Assembly (NCBI GenBank): GCA_003415625.1
Contig: PYIU01000001.1
Location: 4,526,746 to 4,590,745, forward strand
Direction: 5' to 3'
DNA from: Aquanectria penicillioides
Lineage: Eukaryota > Ascomycota > Sordariomycetes > Hypocreales > Nectriaceae
Length of the DNA stretch: 64,000 nt
Shown: positions 1-10,175 of the stretch, one piece after another
How positions within the stretch are numbered: position 1 is the first letter of the stretch
Layout of the letters: the number at the start of each line of letters is the position of its first letter
Program-made: the position numbers and the translations under genes
The notes under the pieces: model-generated
The model's database searches: none
The model's input: the letters and a program-made list of their open reading frames with translations, nothing else
What the model was told of the DNA's origin: nothing

Positions 1-291
1 CCGGGACGGTTGAGGATGCGCTGGAAGGTCTCGAAATCGACTGTGCGAGCGCAAAGATTAGCCGCTGTTATCCATCCAAATAAAAGCACCGAGCATCAAA
101 TTGGGCCACTCACAATCACCTCCAACGCTCTGCTCGAGGTCCTTGATCTCGGTGAGGGTAGGGTTCTGGCCGCAGGCGCGGAGAAGGTCGCCGAGGCTGT
201 CAATAGCAACTCGGCCGTTGCCGCGCTTGTCAAACAGGGCGAAAGCCTCCTTGTAGTTGGTCGAAGCCTGAGCGTCGTGGTTAGGAGCCAT
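1..291 (-). CDS. cdc4: Myosin essential light chain (Cdc4/Mlc1 type), 5' part, cut by window edge
   Basis: Calmodulin-like light chain that binds myosin IQ motifs and works in the contractile actomyosin ring at cytokinesis (known of the family). The ATG is at 291-289 and begins MAPNHDAQASTNYKEAFALF, an N-terminal EF-hand lobe; the segment LRACGQNPTLTEIKDLE is the typical second helix. Exon 1 is 291-114. The intron is 113-41 (73 bp, GTGAGT...CACAG), phase 1 in a Phe codon. Exon 2 runs 40-1 and reads DFETFQRILNRP, matching the family exactly after splicing. The first EF loop (FDKRGNGRVAIDSLGDLL) keeps few acidic ligands, as usual for light chains that no longer bind calcium. The C-terminal lobe lies outside the window. 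Start choice rests on the family N-terminus; an in-frame upstream extension to 426 looks like leader sequence. Confidence 0.9.
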
Positions 292-920
292 TTTTTGCAG
301 ATTGAACGGACAAAGTCTCGCGGGCGCAGAGAAAAATGTGAGTGTGGTTTTGGAGACGTCGTCGTGAAGGGAGATGGAACGCAGTGTAGAAAGGGATGGA
401 TTTTGCGGCGCAAAAGGATGATGCAAGAAAACCAGCGTTCTCGCAGCTGGAGTGCAGCCGTCGAATCAGATGCACGAAATGCGCTCGCGGGGCGGTTTGT
501 TTACACGGGTGCCGGGGCAACTCACCATTTTGGGTTTGAATCGGGGGGTATGCTGATCAGCTGGGGACTCAGGGACACGGGAGGGCGGCAAAAGGGGGCG
601 GCGGAAGGAGCAAAAAACCGGGAAAGGGCTGGAGACGATGGATTGCAAGAGGAGCAAGTGGTGTTGAGGTTTGGAAGATGGAGAAGTGAGAAAAAAGCAG
701 CAGATGCACCCTCTTTGTGCATGTCATATCCTCCACGCCTTGGCCTGCTCGCCTTTTTTTCCCTGAAACTGACGGGGCAACCGTGTCAACGTCCCGCCAA
801 GCCACCTATCAGCCAATCGACGGTGTGCGACTATTGGCAGTCGGGCAATGCCACAAGCCTTGTTATCAAAGGGCTTGAGATATCCATGCAATGTCCTGCG
901 TACAAAGTGCACAATTCTCG
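292..920. other. Upstream region of the cdc4 gene, no other gene seen
   Basis: This is the 5' side of the light-chain gene. Open frames exist on both strands but have no domain or recognisable peptide and overlap each other, so I treat them as chance. The region should hold the cdc4 promoter and leader. Confidence 0.4.
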
Positions 921-1291
921 TCATGAGACGCTTGTCTGCCATTCATAAAAGGGCCCAGGCCCATAAATGGTGCTGACCGCCATATGGCCATGGTGTTGTA
1001 GCGTCCAAGCCAGCTCAAGCCCGCCCCACAGCACCCGTGGCTCGACTTGGGTACCAAAAAGTTTCACGTCTCCTTCAAGAAAAGGAGGCTCGCTCTCCAA
1101 AGTGACACGGGTTACACAGGAAACGCACAGCGAGGTGTCACAGACAAATTTGTCGATTTCCAGATACTTATTCAATTGATCAACATCGCCAAAATAAAAT
1201 CGCATGCTCCATTTATAATCCCTTGTAGAAAATTGCGACCCGAACTCCCGGTCTGAGACATAACATCCGTTTCCAGTCTTGAAGCTGTGGC

Positions 1292-1774
1292 TCACGAGCA
1301 CAAATGAGAATCTGCGCAAACCCAAACATCGCTGACCTTGGTCGTAGAACAGCTCTTATGCCCACAGTCAATGTCGTTGCTGTGCTGCTTGTAGCACGTC
1401 GCCACCCTCTGTCCCGGGTTCGCATTGTGCTTCCAAATTTCGAGCGTGCTGCCACTGTTCGTGATCCAAAAGTCGACGGGGCCCGAGCCGCAGATGTCCG
1501 GCATGCTGTAGCCGTTCCATTCGAAGTCTTGGCCCCACTGAGGGAGTACTTTGGGGAAGTATTTGTCATTTTTGAAGGCATCGCAATTGTACTGCGAAGA
1601 GGGGACAGCGCCAACTCGCCATTCCACATAGTGTTTAGGGTAGCAAACACCACTCTTCTTATTACATTCGACATCGCAGAGGTTTTGGTGCCTCATAAAA
1701 ACATGAAATTGGGCCATGGCTGAGGGAATCATGGCCACCAGTGAAAGGGGAATCAAAGTTGTAGAGAAATGCAT
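1292..1774 (-). CDS. Small secreted cysteine-rich protein, possibly truncated by a frame break
   Basis: I do not recognise the family. The start at 1774 (MHFSTTLIPLSLVAMIPSAM) gives a hydrophobic signal peptide ending near AMA-Q; an in-frame ATG at 1798 would only lengthen the leader. The mature part is about 140 residues with ten cysteines, so an extracellular disulfide-bonded protein is likely. A TATA-like GATAAATAG lies on the minus strand at 1864-1856, about 85 bases upstream. The frame stops at 1292, but a second minus-strand frame overlapping it (1325-921, 134 codons, again with cysteines and an aromatic, folded-looking composition) continues the same gene if one base is missing between about 1340 and 1292. 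The protein may therefore be about twice as long, or the locus may be a pseudogene. Effector or wall-associated roles are conceivable; nothing in the sequence shows which. Confidence 0.55.
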   Translation of the reverse strand: MHFSTTLIPLSLVAMIPSAMAQFHVFMRHQNLCDVECNKKSGVCYPKHYVEWRVGAVPSSQYNCDAFKNDKYFPKVLPQWGQDFEWNGYSMPDICGSGPVDFWITNSGSTLEIWKHNANPGQRVATCYKQHSNDIDCGHKSCSTTKVSDVWVCADSHLCS

Positions 1775-1855
1775 GGTGAGGGAAGTGAACTTGAGCAAGG
1801 TGTCTGCGAGGGTGCTGAATTACTGCGAATGACTCTTTGTGTGGACGTGTGGCAA

Positions 1856-1864
1856 CTATTTATC
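1856..1864 (-). promoter_or_regulatory. TATA-like element of the secreted protein gene
   Basis: On the minus strand the sequence reads GATAAATAG, 82-90 bases upstream of the ATG at 1774, a usual distance for a fungal TATA element of a short-leader gene. Only position and composition support it. Confidence 0.4.
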
Positions 1865-2189
1865 CCCGATCTCCTTGTAACTCACAAGGCATAATTCAAT
1901 CCAACATTTTTACTTTTAGAATTGATAGAATCTATTCACATTATTCTTCTCAAACCCAAAACACAACTTCCAATAGTAGTTCGAGATCATCTTCCCTTTG
2001 AATGTAAGCGTACAAGTACTCCAGGTTTACTAAATTATAATTAGGCCGCTTATTTTTGAACAGTGCCCAATCAACTTCCCATTCACACGATCAGCGGCGA
2101 CTTGGTGGACCAGCTGAATCAACACCTTTTAGAAAGGAAGTCGAGTTCTTCCTTCCTTATATTCTTTAGTTCACTTGGCTCCTCCTCGC
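1865..2189. other. AT-rich spacer, nothing recognised
   Basis: The spacer lies between the promoter of the secreted protein gene and the end of the ankyrin-type locus. It is visibly richer in A and T than the flanking genes. I see no coding frame, RNA gene or repeat in it. Confidence 0.4.
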
Positions 2190-3530
2190 TTACGGATCTA
2201 TGTCAGAAATCTTCCTCTGACCCCTATACCTCAGTGCATTATTCCGAGATTGGTCCACTATAACCGCCTCATCCGCACCTGTCCGCCTCGCCCCATGAAG
2301 TTTGCAGTGTTCCCGTATCCTACGTTCAGCCTCCACATGTGCATCATACAAGTTTGAATCGCCTTGTCTTAAAGCTTCTCTAAGCAAAATTCCTGTGTCC
2401 ATCTTCCATGCGACGCCTATCACTGAACAGGCCCCTTCAGGATAATCATTAACAACAATGGGACTATATATGTCTGCGCTAGCTGAAATTAAATTCGTTA
2501 AAATGGAGACTTTACGATCATGGTCTTCTGACTTCGGTCGTCGTATTGGAATCATTACTAAGCAGAGAGGGTGGTGTCCCGAAAGGCGATGATCATTGGG
2601 GTCACTTCCAAATGCCAGATAAAACCGAACCATGATTTCAAGGAATCCAAGGCTATCTGCTGTGGTAAGAGAAAATACATCGAGTGATATCCCATGATCT
2701 TGGAATATTTCACCATATTGGAGAGCCCTATTCAAGTCATAATATGATGATCCATCACCGAGCTTATGATTTGTCATGTGTCCAATTCGTTCCCAGGCGA
2801 ATTCCGAATCGATGATCTCAGGTTGGCAAACCAGCTCGTCGCTTTTCTTCAACAAACGCAGAACCTCACGAAGACACAAAGGGTCTCGGAGGGTCTCGGA
2901 GGTGCTCTGTAATAAAAAGCCAAATTGTTTTACTAGTGGTCGTTGAGATGTTAAAAAGCATATCCCGTGACAAGTTTCTCCAAGAAGGTATTTGACAATA
3001 TCCCAGGCGCAGAGTATAAAGATTGCCTATAAATACGCCATTAGTTCGCAGATTAAACAGCCTCCCCAACTTCATGCCTCTAATACGGAGTAGGCCTCAA
3101 GGGTTACGTCTCGTAGAGTCATTAGACCAAGCTCCAAAGAGTTACGCATCGCAAAAACGTCATCTCCTCTCAGGATTCGTTTCCAGTAACATTTAAATTC
3201 AGCAATGCGAAGGGTAGTATTCTAGGGCATATGTCGAAATAGCCCATGTTATCTGGCATCGACGAATATCGTATTGATAAACCCCTAGAGGCAACCCATA
3301 AATTCGGAATAAAGTTTAGTATCAGTTGAAATTGAGGCCACTGGTCATTCATTCTCTTGCCCTTCACTCGATATATTTGCACTCGAAATGAGATTCGCCC
3401 AATGGCAGTCCTAACTTGTCCTGTATAAGTAAAGAGGCTGACTGTTTGTGGCCTGTGAGGGACAGGGCAATGAAAAAAGGCACTTGATTCGAGCTTGCCG
3501 TAAGGTAGACCTCTGTCAACAGACTCTTTC
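2190..3530 (-). pseudogene. C-terminal part of a fungal STAND/ankyrin-type gene, frame-broken
   Basis: Read on the minus strand, the segment from about 3530 carries a conserved stretch typical of fungal ankyrin/STAND-associated proteins (RGLSIRYSSMPDNMGYFDIC, 3280s-3220s). The frame then breaks near 3205: one missing base turns the continuation (a KRILRGDDVFAMRNSLELG segment) out of frame. A good intron follows at 3086-3027 (60 bp, GTATTA...TTATAG), after which an ankyrin-like helix pair (LCAWDIVKYLLGE) leads without interruption into the long terminal frame ending at 2190. The last ~230 residues have no domain I can name. A 10-bp perfect tandem duplication at 2881-2900 lies inside the open frame and does not break it. 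The locus appears degraded or affected by a single-base assembly deletion; it is AT-richer than neighbouring housekeeping genes. Confidence 0.5.
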
Positions 3531-3833
3531 GAAGGGTGATCTCGCTATTCTCCCCAGCATGTCAGGATCACTAGCAGAAATCATAGTGGGCTTTGAGAAG
3601 TGGGAATTTCGCGGATGCTAAAGTGTAGAGGTGATAATCATTGTTGAGGGCGTTTCGCCTCTTGATCTTTGGACTTCTAGGGTATGGTACCCATTTTTAA
3701 ATAAAGATCCAAGGGGTTCTTGAAGGCGTAACGGATGCGAACTATTTTGAGCGAACGTTAATCGCGCCCTCGTTCGCAACTCTTGGGGTTGTTGGTTCGG
3801 TAGATTATTTTCTTTCGTTTCCGCGTTCACCTC

Positions 3834-4560
3834 TCACAACTGTTGGAGAGACAATATAATGGCATCAGCTGTTCGGGTAGAATTTTGGGTTCGAGATATG
3901 AGAGATTCAAGCCTTTTATCCAGGCTCTGAGCAACAAGTTGCTGCTGAGTCAACAAAGTGTTCAGCTTTGACTGTGCGTTGGCCATTTCAGCTTCATCAT
4001 TGACATCGTTATTCCTAGAATTTATTTAAAAATATATCAAGATCTAATTCTGGGCAGTCCTACCTTCCAATAATGTCAAGTGCAAGGATAGCTGCTCTCT
4101 TACAGTCTTCAATTCTGGATGCCAAAGTGGAAATCATCTTTCCATTGCGAAAGGTGTTCATCCTCTCCCGAATGGACAAGATAGATCCTGAAGGCAAAGC
4201 CGCAGTTAGAGCCTGCATGTCATTATAATATTCTTAAACTATTTTACCGATTGAAGTGGGGAAAACATAGTCTTAGACTTGGGCTGCAATGACGGAGAGC
4301 ACTGAAGGCTTGTTGCATACATCTGCAGATCTTCCATAATCGCTTCGGCCTCTTTGAGTTCTAAGAGAAGTTAGGGACACAATAAAGTAAGATTTCACTA
4401 AGATTCTCACTATTTTCCAAAGCTTTGAGAGTCTCTTCTGCATTGTTAGCGGATCCGCCATCACACACGGCACCACCTAGCAGGTGAGGCTGGGTGCTGA
4501 TAGAATCGTTTAAGATCTCTCGAAATATAAAAGAAATATCTGTATGAAGATGGAACTTGG
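3834..4560 (-). pseudogene. N-terminal helical domain of a fungal STAND/ankyrin-type gene
   Basis: Spliced minus-strand exons give a helical, glutamine/leucine-rich domain like the N-terminal domain of fungal NACHT/ankyrin proteins (ends SRTQNSTRTADAIILSLQQL). Introns supported by frame and signals are 4410-4361 (50 bp, GTGAGA...CTTAG) and 4063-4015 (49 bp, GTAGGA...TCTAG); a third junction near 4247-4213 would be only 35 bp and is uncertain. The frame ends at a TGA at 3836-3834. The same frame stays open past that stop to 3618, so either the protein really ends here or the TGA is a nonsense change that separates it from the ankyrin-type part at 2190-3530. The true start is not clear; the first convincing exon begins near 4560. 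The two entries together probably are one original gene. Confidence 0.45.
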
Positions 4561-4806
4561 TGCTCTTGAAAACTTGTCCGGATCTCGTTCAGGGTCGGAA
4601 AACAAGGCCACCAATAGGTGTGAGAGAAATTGGGTCGCATGGTGGCCAAGCTGATTGGTGTCGCCAGCTCAGTCGTTGGAGGCAGTGTTCAGTCGTAGTA
4701 TAGATGTCAAGATCTCTGAGGTGAGAGGTATGTATAATTACACGAGGCAGACTCGAAAAATCTGGACTTCTACTTCTAAACAGGCTAAACTCTCCTTTTG
4801 GGTCTT

Positions 4807-5770
4807 TCATGAACGCCGGGCTAGCAAAATGTAAGTTCCCCAGACTGTCTCAACCTGCGCATCCCTCCACTGGTCGCCCAGCGCCTTCCACTCTGGCTCT
4901 GCCTCTAGGATCTGATCAAACATGATGTCTACAATATCTCCGTCTCCGCCCCGTGCTCGACCCTTTGCCTCTGGATGGGCGTCCATCCAGCCTTGGTATG
5001 AGCTAAATGTTCGTACATAAGCCTCGAACTGACCTAGACTGAGGCCTTTCTTCAGCCAGGCTGTTTCTGGGCCAGCAATCTCCGTGGTAACTTTGTCGAC
5101 GTTGTACAAGATGCGCTTCACATCCTGCCAATCCGATGCCGGCGGCTTGACGTCGCGCAGCAGATCGCGTAGAATGTCTCTTCCTGGTCGCTCCCAGTAT
5201 TGGTTCATGCCCTCCAAACCAGGAACAACTTCTCCATCCCCGTAACAGAATCTGTCGAATATTTTATTGGCCTGAGGATGGCCGCAGATGATGTTGTCCT
5301 TGTATCCCCAAAATGCCAAGGAGCCGCCAGGCTTCACTACCCTGGACAACTCTGGCCAGGCCTTTGTATAGTCGAACCAGTGGGCAGCTTGAGCCGACAC
5401 AACAAGACCAATGGATTTGTCTGGCAAAAAAGCCAAATCTTCCGAATTGCCCTGTCGAAAAGAAATTTTTGGGTCGCGAGAAGATTCCGTGGCCTGCCTG
5501 ATCATGCCAGCGCTGGGATCAATTGCAATGGCCTTCGCAAAATGCGGCGCCAATTCCTTAATCGCAACTCCATGCCCACACCCAAGATCTAAGACAGTTC
5601 CAGTAGTAGTGGTTGAACCACAGTATTCCAGCACTGTTTTGAAGACGCTAGCAGGATAGGTCGGACGAGCGGCTGCATATCCAGCGGCCGAAAAGGTGGC
5701 TCTTCTATGTAATGGGTCAGCGTCTCCTCGAATACGTCATGACAAATCACACTCACCCAAATACAGACAT
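4807..5770 (-). CDS. Class I SAM-dependent methyltransferase (trans-aconitate methyltransferase-like)
   Basis: A 303-residue soluble methyltransferase. Exon 1 is only 14 bases (5770-5757, ATG then SVF), the intron is 5756-5705 (52 bp, GTGAGT...CATAG), and exon 2 runs 5704-4807. Splicing yields MSVFGRATFSAAGYAAARPT, the usual N-terminus of this fungal family. Motif I is VLDLGCGHG (residues about 42-50), followed by an acidic end of strand 2 (AIDPS), the QGNSEDLAF segment and LSRVVKPGGSLAFWGY (motif III region). The family resembles yeast Tmt1, which methylates trans-aconitate at its carboxyl; the actual substrate cannot be read from sequence. It is divergently arranged with the CoA-binding-domain gene at 6033, with 262 bases between the two starts. 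Confidence 0.85.
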
Positions 5771-6032
5771 TGTTGCCCAATAGTAGTTATGGCGTGATTT
5801 TGTGACTTCCTAATTTATGATCTCCCAAAATTTGGAGGGAAAATGAGTTTATAAAGAGTAAGCTCCTTAACCTGTCTCAAATGCCTTCTACGGGAGGATC
5901 GGCACAAAAGGCGTGCTCCTCGGAACCCCGCAGTTAAGTTCGGTGTTATCGGAACTCTCGCCCTTTCAACGACATCCCAGTGAACTCGGCCAATCCAATT
6001 GACTTCAAACACCTATTCCCACACAGATCAAG
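5771..6032. promoter_or_regulatory. Shared divergent promoter region
   Basis: These 262 bases separate the starts of two divergent genes (methyltransferase on minus, CoA-binding protein on plus), so both promoters must lie here. No convincing TATA or named operator was recognised. Confidence 0.5.
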
Positions 6033-6557
6033 ATGACAACCGAGGCTACTGTTCGGAAATTCTTCTCGTCCTCTGCTTTTGCTGTCGCAGGAGCGAGCTC
6101 TAACCCAGCCAAATTTGGCCATCGCGGTTCGTTCGTAATGGCTGACCCACTGACCAAGAGACCCCTGCTGACGTCGTTGGGCTGGATAGTCTTCGCTTGG
6201 TATTTGGCTCATGACCTACCAGTGACTCCTATCAACCCGGGATCGGCCTCAATTAAAGCTTTTGACCAAGATTATGCCACTGTACCAGACGTGAACGCGC
6301 TCCCTAACCCTTCGCGGACGTCGCTCTCGGTCATTACCCCGCCAGGGGCGACTCTCAAGGTGCTTCAGGAGGCCAAAAAGGTGGGTATTCCGTCTATCTG
6401 GTTGCAACCAGGGAGCTTTGATGATGAGGTCATCAAATTTGCAAACGAGGAGCCAGCTTTTGAGGCTGTAGTTGCCGGCGATGGTGGCCGGGGACATGAG
6501 GGATGGTGTATTCTGGTTGATGGTGAGCGTGGACTGAAGAAGGCTGGAAAGCTGTGA
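6033..6557 (+). CDS. CoA-binding (YccU-like) domain protein
   Basis: A 153-residue Rossmann-fold protein of the CoA-binding domain family. Exon 1 is 6033-6126 and exon 2 is 6190-6557; the intron 6127-6189 (63 bp, GTTCGT...GATAG) has a length divisible by three and no stop, so an unspliced reading is open but inserts 21 residues that interrupt the conserved GHRVFAWYLAHDLPVTPINP strand. The nucleotide-binding segment FAVAGASSNPAKFGHRV (residues about 16-32) and SVITPPGATLKVLQEAKKVG are typical. Function in eukaryotes is poorly defined; bacterial relatives bind CoA. Retained-intron isoforms would still be translatable. Confidence 0.85.
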   Translation: MTTEATVRKFFSSSAFAVAGASSNPAKFGHRGSFVMADPLTKRPLLTSLGWIVFAWYLAHDLPVTPINPGSASIKAFDQDYATVPDVNALPNPSRTSLSVITPPGATLKVLQEAKKVGIPSIWLQPGSFDDEVIKFANEEPAFEAVVAGDGGRGHEGWCILVDGERGLKKAGKL

Positions 6558-7284
6558 GGATGTTCACAATACAATGCAATACAATACATTATCAGTTGAC
6601 GATTTCATAGTGATTATGCTGATTTTGATAGAAAAAGATGGTGAATATGAAACCTTGCATACCATGCCAGACTGGCTATGAGTGACGCTGGCGATTTGGT
6701 CCCCTATGAGGCCGTATGAGCGAGGGAACATAGTTCTGGTACCTGTTCCTGCGACCCGAGAGAAAACCGTCCTAAATCTCCGTGTAATAAATTTGAGAAC
6801 TCCTCTTCAGAGCTTACTCCCCTTGAAAGTCTTGGTTGCATTTCCTCTTCCCTTGTTTTTTATTTTATTCAATCCCGTCTCTTGTTGGTTGCTTCTCTTG
6901 GCTTGCACGCCAGACCGAGATGATCCAAGGCGAGTGGGGCTCACCATCATACCCAAACAGAGGCGGCCCCACTGTCCCCGGAAAGTAAACAAACGCGCCC
7001 AGACCCACACACGAAGAGTTGCTTGACACCAGGGCGTCTCGTTGTCACGAACATCTCTACAACCAATTCTCTTCGACAATATACCAACTCCCCCAGTCGT
7101 ACGATTTACACGCGGCGACGCACACGAACGAAGCTCCACGACTGAAATGACCACAACTCCCTCTTGACCTCAGCCAACCGCCACCGCGTCTCGCGCCCGC
7201 TACATAGCTCAACGTTCGCGACCCGCGACTGCACGCTGAAACCACGATTCAACAACCAGCTGCACACGCGCACCCATCACCACC
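6558..7284 (+). promoter_or_regulatory. Upstream region of BIR1
   Basis: No gene is recognisable here; the 114-codon plus-strand frame at 6682-7026 has no family resemblance. The last 250 bases are rich in C, A and T and without G runs, like a fungal 5' leader. It should hold the BIR1 promoter and the 3' end of the preceding gene. Confidence 0.4.
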
Positions 7285-10175
7285 ATGTCCGCCGAAGAAA
7301 TCACAGATCAATATATCGCATACGAGAGCCGTTTGGAATCTTTTCACAAGCCGGTTAAAAAGCGAACCTCAAACGCCAATGGTCGGGGCAAGAACCTGAC
7401 TTGGCCGCATAAAAACATTGCGCCCGCGAGTGTATGCGCTCTACCGCGAAGCAATACCGGCCTATGCTAACTCATCGACCCAGCTTGCTCGTGCCGGTTT
7501 CTTTTTTAATCCTAGCCCCGGAAACCCCGATAATGTCACATGCTTCCTCTGTCACAAAGGCCTTGATGGCTGGGAGGACGGCGACGATCCCCTCCTAGAA
7601 CACCTGAAGCACGCTTCGGAATGCGGTTGGGCTATCGTCGCAGCCATCGAGGCCGAGCTAGGAGACTACGCAAGAGAAGAACCAAGCCAGCCCTACATGA
7701 AGGAGGCACGAAAGGCAACCTTTGCTGGTCGATGGCCTCACGACTCAAAAAAGGGCTGGAAATGCAAAACTAAGCAGGTCCGTTTTTTTTTTTTTTAAAC
7801 AACATGTGAAGGGAATAATTCGCTAATTGTTTGAAGCTGGTTGATGCCGGTTGGAAATACACACCTACCGTAGACTCGGACGACATGGCCACCTGCGTCT
7901 ACTGCCAGCTGGCCTTGGACGGCTGGGAACCTGGTGACAAGCCTCTGTGGGTATTCTACATCCTTGTGACTAGTCTTGGTAGCTAATTTCGTCTAGGGAT
8001 GAACATTATAACCGATCCCCCGATTGTCCATTCTTCGTTTTGCTCGAGCAAACTCAGGGCACAAAGAAGACGAGTCGTGCCAAGGCCGGTCGAGGATCTA
8101 AGGCATCTCGACTGTCGGTTCAGTCCGTCGCTACGATCACTTCAGAAGCACCATCCATATCCGAATCGATGGCAAACCCAGAGGATAGCATTTTAACCAC
8201 CGCATCTAATATGACACAGACGGGCAAGAAGGGCAAGGCACGGAAGACCGCTGCTACCAAGGGGAGGAAGGGCAAAGCAAAGAAGGAAGAGTCGGGAGAA
8301 GAAGTCGAGCCCGCTGTCGAAGAGGAAGTCTCTGCACCAACTAAGCCCAGTCGCGGGAAGAAGAGAGAGAGCACGGCGATGGATGACTCCGCCATGACAG
8401 CTTCAGAAGCACCAGCCCCAAAGAAGCGCGCGACTCGAAAGGCCGACAACACTGCAGCGAATGGCTCGATGCTAGAACCCCACGACGACACCGAGATGAC
8501 TGATGTCCCAGCTCCTAAAAAGACCAGTCGCAAAAAGGCACAGGCATCCAAGGCCACTCGCAAGGCGTCAGTGACTTCAGTGGCATCAGCAGAGTCTATC
8601 GCATCCGTACCTGGAGCTTTCCCAGACGACGACGAAATCGAACGACAGCTGGAGGCAGACCTTGCCAGGCCACTCAGCGATGATGAGGAAATTACCCTTG
8701 ACTCCGACTCTGAAAGATTAAAAGCTTCCAAGAGCAAGGCAGGCAAGGGTTCTCAGAAACAAGCCGAACCTGTTCAGGAGTCTGCGGACTATGCCATGTT
8801 TAAGGCTGCACCCGAGGAAATTGATGAGGACGAAGTTGAAGACGAGCTCAAGGCACTCCAGGCGGAAATGGAAGTTGAGGAACCAGTGACCGAGCCTGAG
8901 CCTCAACCCCAAGAGGAGCCCCAAGAGGAGCCTCAGCCCGAACCCCAGCCGGAGCCTCAGGTCCAGGAGCTACACGTTCCTAAAAAGGGCAGGAAGGCAG
9001 GTACCCGCAAGGCTTCAAAGCAAACAAAGTCAAAGAAAGCCAAGGCCCCGACTCCAGAGCCTGTCGAAGAAGAAATTATGGCTCCTGAGCCCGAGCCTGA
9101 GGTTGAGGTGGAGGCTGAGGTGGAGGCTGAGGCTGAGATTGAGGCTGAGGAGCATGTCGCGGAGGACAGTCTTGTGAGCACAGGCACAGTTGTTAAGAAC
9201 TCGGCCGCGGCGCGGGCAAGTCTCGGAAAGCAAGGCCGTGGACGACCATCCAAAGCATCTCTGGCCTCTCGGGAATCAACAGGCGCAGTGGACTTTGTTG
9301 AACCCGTCGCAGAGTCTCCTGTCGAACAACCCGTCGAACAACCCGTGGAGCTGCCTGTTCAAGCCCCCATTGAGACTCCTGTCGAGCCCCCGGTTGAACC
9401 CCCCGTTAAGCGTGGCCGGGGCCGTCCGTCCAAGGCATCTCTAGCTTCTCGAGCCTCCCTTGGCATGCAAGAGAGCCAAGTCGTAGAGGCGCCCCCTAAA
9501 CGAGGCCGAGGAAGGCCATCCAAGAAGTCTCTCGAGGCTCGTCAGTCCATGGATGCGGTTAGCAGCCAAGAGACTGACAGGGCGGCCCAGGGGGCAAAGG
9601 CCCCGGCTGTTTCCTTTGAGGAGCCGCAGCAATCACCCGTGGTGAGGGACACGGCCTCGTCACCTCCTCCTAATACTGAGCATTTGGCCAACCCTCCCTC
9701 GACTCCCGGTCGAGTCATTTCACCTGCGCCATCGGCCCGTCAAGCTGCCATTTCGCCATCTCAATCTCCTCAATCATCTGACGCCGAGAACCAACCTCCG
9801 TCATCAAAGCCCCCAGCGAGTGTGAAGAGGGTTGCGCTGGCACCAGTCGAGGCCACGCCTATGCGCGGCTCGCCTTCGAAACGCAACATGATTTCAGGCC
9901 TTCGAAGCGCGAATATCTGGACCGAGCTCGATGTCGAGGCCATCCTGGGGTCGCCCCGTCCCAACGGCGATAAAGAGAACACGACCGATCGCTTCCTCAA
10001 ACAAGGAAAGACTCTCGCATCACCCGAGAAGCAGATGACCGTTGAGGAATGGATTCAATATAATGCGGGTGAGGCAGAGAAGAAGCTAAAGGACGAATGT
10101 GAGGCCATGGTTAGCCGCTTTGAGAGCGAAGGCAGCAAGGCGATGCGTGTCCTGGAGGGACTTGTGGTAGAATGA
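7285..10175 (+). CDS. BIR1: Bir1/survivin, chromosomal passenger complex subunit with two BIR domains
   Basis: A 909-residue homologue of yeast Bir1, which with INCENP and Aurora kinase forms the passenger complex at centromeres and the spindle midzone. Exons: 7285-7431, 7484-7777, 7837-7946, 7997-10175; introns are 52, 59 and 50 bp with GCTAAC/CTAATT-like branch sites. The two BIR zinc folds are complete: C69-X2-C72-X16-H89-X6-C96 and C167-X2-C170-X16-H187-X6-C194. The long remainder is low-complexity, acidic and lysine-rich, with Pro-Glu and Val-Glu-Ala runs and at least three GRGRPSK-type AT-hook-like boxes, several followed by ASLASR (about 9230-9270, 9410-9460, 9500-9540). The conserved C-terminus MTVEEWIQYNAGEAEKKLKD is present. 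The start is supported by the family N-terminus preceding the first BIR. Confidence 0.93.

Noticed and set aside
2881..2900. Perfect 10-bp tandem duplication that seemed to break the ankyrin-type gene
   Set aside because: It looked like a frameshift cause when the frame from 3075 was followed, but after placing the intron 3086-3027 the other frame passes straight through the duplication, so it is part of the coding sequence.
5885..5950. Segment resembling part of a 5S rRNA (GGAACCCCGCAGTTAAG-like)
   Set aside because: Only a short internal match; the conserved fungal 5S start, helix partners and box C spacing are missing.
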